A stretch of DNA of 64,000 nt from Scybalousia_A sp963540815. GTDB taxonomy: Bacteria > Bacteroidota > Bacteroidia > Bacteroidales > P3. The notes under the pieces were generated by a model. That model worked only from the letters and a program-made list of their open reading frames with translations, searched no databases and had not been told where the DNA came from. A program made the position numbers and the translations under genes. Shown here piece after piece: positions 9,928-16,117 of the stretch. The DNA is taken from positions 81,705 through 145,704 of the forward strand of contig CAUTQY010000003.1 of the NCBI GenBank assembly GCA_963540815.1. The letters are read 5' to 3'. Within the stretch, counting starts at the first letter, position 1; every line of letters starts with the position of its first letter.

Positions 9928-9957
9928 CAAAGTTAGTACTTTTTTGACAAAGCGCAA
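9928..9957 (-). promoter_or_regulatory. Bacteroidota-type promoter of rpmH
   Basis: On the minus strand TAACTTTG (9928-9935) matches the -7 consensus TAnnTTTG, with TTG at 9955-9957 as -33 element 19 bases upstream. Confidence 0.7.
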
Positions 9958-9994
9958 TACTTTTTATATTTTTTTATTTTTTTTTGTATGTTTC

Positions 9995-10027
9995 TTTGTA
10001 TTTGTAAATAAAAAATATATAACTTTG
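9995..10027 (+). promoter_or_regulatory. Promoter of the cobalamin riboswitch transcript
   Basis: TAACTTTG at 10020-10027 is a perfect -7 box and TTTG at 9995-9998 lies 21 bases upstream. The start of transcription would fall only a few bases before the P1 stem of the riboswitch. Confidence 0.75.
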
Positions 10028-10035
10028 CAAATTGA

Positions 10036-10195
10036 ATTATGGTTTGTTGATTTTTTCAACAATTAAAAGGGAAATAGGTGCAAATCCTATACAGTCCCGC
10101 TGCTGTAAGTCCGGTAAAAGTTTGAGATACAATGTGTGCCACTGTTTTTACGGGAAGGCGTCTCAAATAAGACGAGTCAGAAGACCTGCCATAAT
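10036..10195 (+). promoter_or_regulatory. Cobalamin (B12) riboswitch
   Basis: The closing stem P1 pairs ATTATGG (10036-10042) with CCATAAT (10189-10195). Inside are the characteristic conserved blocks: GGGAAATAGGTGCAAATCC, ACAGTCCCGCTGCTGTAA, the B12 box with GCCACTG at about 10137-10143, CGGGAAGGC, and GAGTCAGAAGACCTGCC. These agree with the adenosylcobalamin-type aptamer. The only gene downstream is the DUF4465 protein at 10348, 152 bases on. Confidence 0.96.
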
Positions 10196-10264
10196 AGTAC
10201 CGAAATTTGTTGAATCTTCGAGGGTTAGGATAAGACAAAAAAAATGTTTGTTATTTTTTTTACT

Positions 10265-10295
10265 TACTTTTCTTCAAAAGTATTTGTCATTTTTT
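10265..10295 (+). promoter_or_regulatory. Possible expression-platform hairpin of the riboswitch
   Basis: A perfect 7-bp stem TACTTTT-CTTC-AAAAGTA (10265-10282) is followed by TTTGTCATTTTTT. A second long-range pairing, TACCGAAA near 10198 with TTTCGGTA near 10293, would compete or stack. This could be a transcription attenuator between aptamer and ATG; which structure forms with ligand is not visible. Confidence 0.4.
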
Positions 10296-10347
10296 CGGTA
10301 TGCATTTTTTTTTGTTAATTGTATAACTTAAAATAAGGATTAAAACA

Positions 10348-11973
10348 ATGAAGAAAAGTATTTTTTTTGCATTCCTACTTTTATGTGGGATAATTGCCAA
10401 GGCTCAATATGACGGAGAGGTTGGAACAGAGGGTTGCAAGGCTATCAGTCAAAACGATGAGCGTATAATTTCTTGGGCAACGGGAGTAGAGGTTAATCGT
10501 GGTTTTTGGGATTATGGTGACGAAAGAGTAGTTACCTATGGAGAGTCCTACATGGCTATTGGCAAGCCCGATTCTACTACAACTACGGCTATTTCTTTGG
10601 GCGAAGGCGGTTCGGCTTTGATAACTTTTGACAGACCTATCATTAACGGAGAAGGTAAGGATTTTGTAGTTTTTGAAAATGCTTTCAGTCCCTCTTTTTT
10701 GGAATTGGCTTTTGTTGAAATAAGCTCCGATGGTATTAATTTTTTCAGATTCCCAAATCATAGCACAGCCTATTACTCCGATAGTAGTATGAGTGAAGGT
10801 AGAACGGCAGAGCATTACAACAATCTTGCAGGCAAATACGAACTAGGCTGGGGGGTAGGTTTTGATATTACCGATATTGCTGACAATGATTTATTGGACA
10901 AAAACAATATTCGCTTTGTTCGTTTGATAGATGTCGTTAATGGTGTAAGTACGGATAGTCAAGGCAATATTATATATGACGGAGTTTCTTGGCCTAGTTA
11001 TTCTCAGGGTTTTGACCTTACCGGAGTGGGAGTTATTAACGGAGGAAATCCGTACTTTGTTGCGGATTTTGAAAATCTTGTCTTAAATAACAATTCTTTT
11101 GAAATCATAGATTTGAATAATTATACTTCTATGCAAGATAGTGTTTATAGCAAGGACTACATTAGCGGGGGTTTAAACTTTTTGGGAACTCTTTATTATT
11201 CTTGGGGATATCCTATGTCTGTGGGATTTGGTCTAAGCAACGTTTCGGATACTCTTTCCGCCATAAACGGAAATAGTGAATATCGTTCCGCTTATTATAT
11301 TTCCGCGCCCATGTATGCAGTGGAAGGAAAGGATAAAAATTATGCCGTTGCTTATTATGACGCCTGGACGGAGAATAAACACAACATTGTTAAAATGGCA
11401 AACAATCAAACATTTTCTCCTAAGGGAGTTTATGTTTCAAAATCTTTGGCCGCGTATCAGGATTTGGAAGCCTCTGTAATAGAAAATCTTTATTTTAAAG
11501 TAGTTGCAAAGGGTTACGATGCCGTGCAGAATCAAATCTCTTCTACCGAAATATATCTTTATGACTTTACTAATGGTATTGCAAATTTAAAAGATTGGAG
11601 ATATTTTGATTTGACACCACTCGGAGAAGTCAGCCAAATAACATTTTCGGTAGAATGTGCCGAAAGTTATGTTTCCAATTATTTTTGTTTGGACAACTTC
11701 ACATATACTTCTTTGCATAGTACCGCAATAGAAAGAGTATTGGTAGAGGATATAAGAGTTGATGTTTATCCCAATCCGGTCTCAGAATTTGTAACAATTG
11801 AAGCAGGGCAAAATTGCAAATTGCAAATGTTTGACACTCAAGGCAGAGAGATAAAAACAATGAATCTGGCTTTGGGACACAACCAAATAAATGTTTCCGA
11901 GTTGCAAGGAACTTACATTCTTAAATTTATTACCTCAACAAGTACCTATACGAAAAAACTTGTGGTCAAATAG
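10348..11973 (+). CDS. B12-riboswitch-controlled secreted DUF4465 protein with T9SS sorting domain
   Basis: A 541-residue exported protein, probably a surface cobalamin-binding or uptake factor. It has a signal peptide with predicted cleavage at KAQ (Ala20/Gln21), an N-terminal beta-rich domain (about 22-235, with ISLGEGGSALITFDRP, FVVFENAFSPSFLELAFVE, SSDGINFFRFPNHS), a DUF4465 domain (about 270-460, with YYSWGYPMSVGFGLSN, GVYVSKSLAAY, DWRYFDLTPLGEVSQITFSV, YFCLDNFTYTS), and a type A T9SS sorting domain (VYPNPVSEFV ... GTYILKF ... KLVVK). Bacteroides B12 loci encode surface B12-binding proteins such as BtuG and BtuH; kinship of this protein to BtuH is plausible but not proved. No btuB-like receptor is adjacent. 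Confidence 0.88.
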   Translation: MKKSIFFAFLLLCGIIAKAQYDGEVGTEGCKAISQNDERIISWATGVEVNRGFWDYGDERVVTYGESYMAIGKPDSTTTTAISLGEGGSALITFDRPIINGEGKDFVVFENAFSPSFLELAFVEISSDGINFFRFPNHSTAYYSDSSMSEGRTAEHYNNLAGKYELGWGVGFDITDIADNDLLDKNNIRFVRLIDVVNGVSTDSQGNIIYDGVSWPSYSQGFDLTGVGVINGGNPYFVADFENLVLNNNSFEIIDLNNYTSMQDSVYSKDYISGGLNFLGTLYYSWGYPMSVGFGLSNVSDTLSAINGNSEYRSAYYISAPMYAVEGKDKNYAVAYYDAWTENKHNIVKMANNQTFSPKGVYVSKSLAAYQDLEASVIENLYFKVVAKGYDAVQNQISSTEIYLYDFTNGIANLKDWRYFDLTPLGEVSQITFSVECAESYVSNYFCLDNFTYTSLHSTAIERVLVEDIRVDVYPNPVSEFVTIEAGQNCKLQMFDTQGREIKTMNLALGHNQINVSELQGTYILKFITSTSTYTKKLVVK

Positions 11974-12021
11974 AATATTTATTGTTTTCTCATAATAAAT
12001 AGTGTTTTTATTTTTTTATTT

Positions 12022-12057
12022 AAGTAATTCTGCGTTGTCGCAGGATTACTTTTTTTG
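12022..12057 (+). terminator. Terminator of the DUF4465 gene
   Basis: AAGTAATTCTGCG pairs with CGCAGGATTACTT around a TTGT loop and is followed by T7. It lies about 50 bases after the stop, so the riboswitch transcript is monocistronic. Confidence 0.88.
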
Positions 12058-12124
12058 TATTTTTTCCACTAATCGACACACTAACGTTCGCAAAGACAAA
12101 ACTTATCTTGAAGGTTATACGTAT

Positions 12125-12632
12125 TGAATGGATTATGCCCCAAGCGTCCTTGTGAGCAACTTTGCATCAGTCCGTATCTTAATTACCCATATTATCCCCG
12201 TCTGTCCTTGCGAGCAACTTTGTTGCATGGTAATCCATACCGTTTTATCTATTGCCATACCTTATAAGAATTTTGCCTTTCTTTGTTTGCTTTCTGCCAA
12301 ACAGCGATTCGTTGTCAAAAAAACATAGTTTTTTGAGTCAAAAAACTATGTTTTTTCGCCGGAAAAACTATGTTTTTTCATTATTGAAACGGCCTTTGGC
12401 AGAAACCAAAAGCCATTTGGCAGAATTATAATAAGAAACGGATTGCTTCGCCTTACGGCTCGCAATGATGATTTATAACATTTTTTTGTGGATTGTCACA
12501 ACTTCTACGAAGTATCGCAATGACGGACGCGGACGGCATGGATAACAGAGGTTTGTGGTTTGGATTGCTTTACTACGTTCGCAATGACACACTTATTTAG
12601 GTTGCCATGCAACAAAGTTACTCGCGATGACG
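12125..12632. repeat. Composite cluster of REP-like palindromes with an embedded hairpin element
   Basis: A 500-base gene-free block. The outer arms are inverted: CCTTGCGAGCAACTTTGTTGC near 12203 and GCAACAAAGTTACTCGCGATG near 12608, each next to a GGTAATCC or GGTTGCC segment. Several further REP arms lie inside (CGGATTGCTTCGCCTTACGG near 12440, GGATTGTCACAAC near 12491, TTCGCAATGACAC near 12578). An element of about 130-150 bases, framed by TCTGCCAAA and TTTGGCAGAA, sits at about 12290-12420 and recurs inverted at 22950-23085. The reading frames crossing this block show no protein features. Confidence 0.85.
12293..12413. repeat. MITE-like element, copy A, with ACATAGTTTTTT hairpin
   Basis: Terminal inverted repeats TCTGCCAAACAGCG and CGGCCTTTGGCAGA enclose three copies of the word AACATAGTTTTT or its complement, including the hairpin AAACATAGTTTTTT-GAGTC-AAAAAACTATGTTT. 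The same sequence, inverted and well over 85 percent identical by eye, occurs at 22953-23077. No coding frame is present. Confidence 0.85.
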
Positions 12633-12648
12633 ACTACGTGTAAATAAA

Positions 12649-12681
12649 AAAAGCGTTGGGTTTTGTAGAGTCCAACGCTAA
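12649..12681 (-). terminator. Terminator hairpin downstream of the T9SS-CTD pseudogene
   Basis: AGCGTTGG and CCAACGCT form an 8-bp stem over an 11-16 base loop. On the minus strand the right arm is followed by TTTTTTTATTT. Its position after the pseudogene suggests that a working gene once ended here. Confidence 0.7.
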
Positions 12682-12710
12682 TCCTATTAAAAAAATTAAA
12701 GTATTTATTT

Positions 12711-13017
12711 TTATTCCTTTATCAACTTTTGAGTAGTTTCATTTATACGCAAGTAATAAACATCTGCGTTTAAATTACTTATATAGTTTTTCGTTTATTC
12801 TCTCTTGTTTAACAAGTCTGCCCACATAGTCATAAATCTTTACTGTTTGGTTTTTAGCACCCTTAACAAAAATTTCATTTATTGCAGGATATGGGTAAAG
12901 TAACAAATCTTCATTCTCGGCATCTGTTAAAGAGCACAGGCTTGTGCAAACGCATTTGCACCAAAAATTATAGCAAAAAATAATGCCACAAAAAAATGTA
13001 ATTCCCTTCTTCATCAT
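12711..13017 (-). pseudogene. Decayed small secreted protein: signal peptide joined to T9SS sorting domain
   Basis: The longest frame (12775-13017, 80 residues) starts MMKKGITFFCGIIF and then loses its signal-peptide sense. The next frame supplies AIIFGANAFAQACAL, the first frame returns with LTDAENEDLLLYPYPAINE and VKIYDYVGRLVKQ, and the second frame ends the domain with NYISNLNADVYYLRINETTQ and KLIKE before a stop at 12711. Three one-base indels in homopolymer runs (an extra T in T6, a missing T in CTTT, an extra A in A5) restore one frame of about 100 residues. The sorting domain is clear (YPYPA in place of YPNPA). No cargo domain lies between signal peptide and sorting domain, so the centre was deleted or never present. 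Confidence 0.75.
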
Positions 13018-13104
13018 CTATATTTTTTAATAATTTATACGTTGCAGAGGTAATAAAAATCCGCAAAAAGAGATTAAAATTTTGTTTCACTTCCAATAAC
13101 AAAA

Positions 13105-13132
13105 GAAGGACGCTATAAATTCGGCGTCCTTC
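13105..13132 (-). terminator. Terminator after the DUF1015 gene
   Basis: GAAGGACGC and GCGTCCTTC form a perfect 9-bp stem with a 10-base loop; on the minus strand the stem is followed by TTTTGTTATT. It lies 37 bases beyond the DUF1015 stop. Confidence 0.8.
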
Positions 13133-13169
13133 CTCCTTCAATAAAAATTTAAACTCAATGAAAAATCCG

Positions 13170-14423
13170 TTATTTTAACTCATGAATAACCAAGCCCGAA
13201 CGAAGTTTAGGTTCAAACCATGTGGACTTCGGAGGCATGATATTGCCTGTGTCTGCTATTTCCATAAGTTGTTGCATACTAACGGGATAAAGAGCAAAAG
13301 CAACTTTCATTTCGCCACTATCAACTCTGCGTTTTAGCTCGCCCAAGCCTCTGATTCCTCCTACAAAATCTATTCTTTTGTCTCTTCTTAGGTCTGTAAT
13401 ACCAAGCACTTTGTCCAAAACATTGGTGGAAAGAATACTAACATCCAAGACTCCTATAGGGTCATTAGGGTTATAAGTACCTTCTTTTGCGGAAAGTTTG
13501 TACCAATTGCCTCCAAGGTACATAGAGAAAGTATGCAACCCTTCCGGTTTGTAAATTTCAGTGCCTATTTTTTCTACCTCAAAGGTTTGTTTTACCTTAT
13601 CCATAAACTCTTGTTCGCTCAAACCGTTAAGGTCTTTAACCACGCGATTGTAGTCTATAATTGTAAGTTGATTTGCAGGGAAAATAACAGCCATAAAATA
13701 GTTGTATTCCTCATTACCCGTATGATTTGGATTGTTTGCTCTGCGTTCTTGTCCCACTCTTGCTGCGGCGGCAGTGCGGTGATGTCCGTCTGCTACATAA
13801 AGATAAGGAATATCGTTGTTGAAAATATCCTCTATGCGTTTGATTGTGTCTTTGTCGTTTATTACCCAAAAAGTATGACCAAAACCGTCATCACTCCCCA
13901 CAAAGTCATAAACCGGCTTTTCGTTCTTTACTATATTTGCAACTATTTCGTTTATGTCTTTGTTGTCCGGGTATGCGAAGAAAACAGGCTCTACATTGGC
14001 ATTGGTTATATTTACATGAACCATACGACCGTCTTCTTTGTCTTTGCGGGTAAGCTCGTGTTTTTTGATAATACCGTTAAAATAGTCGTCAACATGAGTA
14101 CAGCCTACTATACCGTATTGAGTTTTGCCATTCATTGTTTGGGCGTAGATATAAAGTTTTTCTTCGTTATCTTGCACCAACCAACCGTTTTGTTTGAATT
14201 TGTTGTAATTCTCTACAACCTTTTCAAATACCTCTGGGGCATCGTCAGCCGTACCTGACGCCAAATCTATTTCGGCCTTTGTTACGTGAAGTAAGGAATA
14301 AGGATTATCCTTTGCTCTTTCTCTTGCTTCTTCGGAGTCCATTACATCGTAAGGCAAAGAAGAAAGTTTGGTTACTATATTCTGAGGTGGGCGAAAGCCC
14401 TTAAATGCTTTAACTCTTGCCAT
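13170..14423 (-). CDS. DUF1015 family protein
   Basis: A 417-residue cytoplasmic protein of a widely conserved family without an agreed biochemical role. The start region FKGFRPPQNIVTKLSSLPYD is the usual DUF1015 opening, and an internal YVADGHHRTAAAARV segment resembles a ParB/Srx-like nucleotide-binding motif. Other conserved parts are HELTRKDKEDGRM and GVLDVSILSTNVLDKVLGI. In many Bacteroidota it sits beside serine biosynthesis genes, which are not present here. It is divergently oriented from the nitroreductase with a 144-base shared promoter region. Confidence 0.88.
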   Translation of the reverse strand: MARVKAFKGFRPPQNIVTKLSSLPYDVMDSEEARERAKDNPYSLLHVTKAEIDLASGTADDAPEVFEKVVENYNKFKQNGWLVQDNEEKLYIYAQTMNGKTQYGIVGCTHVDDYFNGIIKKHELTRKDKEDGRMVHVNITNANVEPVFFAYPDNKDINEIVANIVKNEKPVYDFVGSDDGFGHTFWVINDKDTIKRIEDIFNNDIPYLYVADGHHRTAAAARVGQERRANNPNHTGNEEYNYFMAVIFPANQLTIIDYNRVVKDLNGLSEQEFMDKVKQTFEVEKIGTEIYKPEGLHTFSMYLGGNWYKLSAKEGTYNPNDPIGVLDVSILSTNVLDKVLGITDLRRDKRIDFVGGIRGLGELKRRVDSGEMKVAFALYPVSMQQLMEIADTGNIMPPKSTWFEPKLRSGLVIHELK

Positions 14424-14522
14424 AATTTTATCTTTGTTTTATTTCTTATTAGTTTGTTTGCAAAAATACGTATTTTTACAATTCTGACAAACATTTGCCC
14501 GTTTTTGTGTTGGGACAAGGTT

Positions 14523-14551
14523 TTTGAAAAACAAAAAACATATTAACTTTG
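14523..14551 (+). promoter_or_regulatory. Promoter of the nitroreductase gene
   Basis: TAACTTTG at 14544-14551 is a perfect -7 box with TTTG at 14523-14526 seventeen bases upstream. The ATG follows after 16 bases, so the leader is very short. Confidence 0.65.
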
Positions 14552-14567
14552 CGAAAAAAGAAATAAT

Positions 14568-15068
14568 ATGATAGACACAATATTTAAAAGAAGTTCTGTA
14601 AGGAGATACTCCGATAAAGAAATAAACAAGGAGGATTTGGATACAGTAATAAAGGCCGGTTTTGCCGCACCTACTTCACACAATTCACGTCCGTGGCATT
14701 TTATAATTTTGGACGATAAGGAGCTGATGAAAAATATAGGGCAGAATATGGAATACGCACATATGATAGAGTTTGCCGACAAAGCAATAATTGTGTGTGG
14801 GGATACGAACGTTGCCCCGGAGTGTTGGATGTTGGATTGTTCGGCTGCAAGTGAAAACATACTTTTGGCGGCGGAAAGTCTTGGTATAGGTGCGTGTTGG
14901 ACGGCAGTATTCCCTTATAAACACAGGGAGGAAGTCGTAAAGCGTTTCATACCCTCTTTGCCGGAAAACATAAAAGCACTGTGCATAATACCGCTTGGCT
15001 ATCCGACAAAACAAGCAAATATAAAAGACAAGTACGATAATACAAGAATACACCATAATAGGTTTTAA
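14568..15068 (+). CDS. Nitroreductase family FMN oxidoreductase
   Basis: A 166-residue flavoprotein of the nitroreductase fold, expected to use NAD(P)H to reduce a quinone, nitro or related compound. FMN-contacting segments are visible: KRSSVRRYSD at the N-terminus, APTSHNSRPWHF near residues 31-42, and LGIGACWTAVFP near 114-125. The size suits the short family members that act as homodimers. The physiological substrate is unknown. It stands alone between a divergent DUF1015 gene and the convergent dapD. Confidence 0.88.
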   Translation: MIDTIFKRSSVRRYSDKEINKEDLDTVIKAGFAAPTSHNSRPWHFIILDDKELMKNIGQNMEYAHMIEFADKAIIVCGDTNVAPECWMLDCSAASENILLAAESLGIGACWTAVFPYKHREEVVKRFIPSLPENIKALCIIPLGYPTKQANIKDKYDNTRIHHNRF

Positions 15069-15091
15069 AAAATCTTTTCAAAAAATAACCC

Positions 15092-15119
15092 TACCGAACT
15101 TTTTTAATAATGTTCGGTA
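15092..15119. terminator. Hairpin between convergent nitroreductase and dapD genes
   Basis: TACCGAAC and GTTCGGTA form an 8-bp stem with a T/A-rich loop; T-rich sequence (GGTATTTTATTG) follows on the plus strand. It probably serves the plus-strand gene and perhaps both. Confidence 0.55.
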
Positions 15120-15145
15120 TGGTATTTTATTGTTTAAATTCTATT

Positions 15146-15949
15146 CTAATCCAATTGTCTAAGGGCTTGATTGAGTGAAGTTTTTTTGTCTGTGCTTTCT
15201 TTTCTTTTTCCTATAATCAAGGCACAATTTACATTATACTCGCCGGCAGGAAATTTCTTTGTAATACTACCGGGAATTACAACGGAATTCGGAGGAACTA
15301 ACCCTCTATATTCTTTTTTCTCCGTAGAGCTAACGTCTATTATTCTTGTCGAAGCCGTAACTGTAGTACCGGCTCCCAAGACAGCACCCTCGCAAATTCT
15401 TGCTCCTTCCACAACTATACATCTCGAACCTATAAAACAATCATCTTCTATTATAACGGGTTTTGCTCCTATGGGCTCCAAAACACCTCCTATGCCCACA
15501 CCTCCTGCCAAATGCACATTCTTACCTATTTGTGCGCAAGAACCCACAGTTGCCCACGTATCTATCATAGTGCCACTATCCACGTATGCTCCTATATTTA
15601 CATAAGAAGGCATAAGAATAACACCTTGTGCGATAAAGGCACCGTATCTTGCCACGGCAGAAGGCACAGCCCTTACCCCCCATTCCAAATAGTCTTTTTT
15701 CGTTGGTATTTTATCTGCAAATTCCAAATCTCCGGCAACAATCTTTTTTGTCTTGCTTATGGGAAAATAAAGCACAATGGCTTTTTGTATCCACTGATTA
15801 ACCTGCCAATCATTATCTCGTTTTTCACAAACTCTTATTTCTCCGCGATTTAGTAAGGCTATGGTATCGTTTATTGCATTTTGAGTTTGTCTGTCCTTTA
15901 ATAACTCTCTGTTTTCCCAAGCTTGCAAAATAATTTCTTTGTCTGTCAT
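15146..15949 (-). CDS. dapD: 2,3,4,5-tetrahydropyridine-2,6-dicarboxylate N-succinyltransferase
   Basis: Transfers succinyl from succinyl-CoA to tetrahydrodipicolinate in the lysine and diaminopimelate pathway, feeding peptidoglycan. The 267-residue protein has the helical N-domain (MTDKEIILQAWENRELL) and a left-handed beta-helix of hexapeptide repeats, including YVNIGAYVDSGTMIDTWATV and GGVGIGGVLEP. An in-frame ATG further upstream would add 39 residues that match nothing in the family; the ATG at 15949 is chosen. It shows that this organism uses the succinylase branch. Confidence 0.96.
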   Translation of the reverse strand: MTDKEIILQAWENRELLKDRQTQNAINDTIALLNRGEIRVCEKRDNDWQVNQWIQKAIVLYFPISKTKKIVAGDLEFADKIPTKKDYLEWGVRAVPSAVARYGAFIAQGVILMPSYVNIGAYVDSGTMIDTWATVGSCAQIGKNVHLAGGVGIGGVLEPIGAKPVIIEDDCFIGSRCIVVEGARICEGAVLGAGTTVTASTRIIDVSSTEKKEYRGLVPPNSVVIPGSITKKFPAGEYNVNCALIIGKRKESTDKKTSLNQALRQLD

Positions 15950-16003
15950 AAGGCTTCTATTTTTTGCAAAGATAATAAAAAACACTCTTTTTTTTGAGTT
16001 AAT

Positions 16004-16016
16004 TGACTTTTTGTCA
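16004..16016. promoter_or_regulatory. Palindrome TGAC-N5-GTCA upstream of clpB
   Basis: TGACTTTTTGTCA lies 102 bases before the clpB ATG, followed by GTTATGG. A closely similar palindrome, TGACATTTTGTCA followed by GTAA, lies 29 bases before grpE. A shared stress operator or sigma-factor site is an inference. Confidence 0.4.
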
Positions 16017-16117
16017 GTTATGGTAATAAGAAAATAGACTTTTTGACATTGAAAGGCTATTTGCACGTTTTTTGACCTTTGCGTTTTTTATAAATAACAA
16101 GCAAAAAATATGGTACT

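Noticed and set aside
10032..10331. Open frame of 99 codons over the cobalamin riboswitch
   Set aside because: It is explained by conserved RNA structure; the encoded sequence has no protein features.
12128..12328. Open frame of 66 codons on the plus strand
   Set aside because: It lies wholly in the repeat cluster, has no family features and its frame is set by palindrome copies.
12290..12420. Repeated AACATAGTTTTTT words as a possible CRISPR array
   Set aside because: The repeats are inverted, only three, of unequal spacing, lack spacers and have no cas genes nearby.
13533..14258. Long open frame of 241 codons antisense to the DUF1015 gene
   Set aside because: It is rich in Tyr, Cys and Val from the opposite strand of a clear family member, with no own features.
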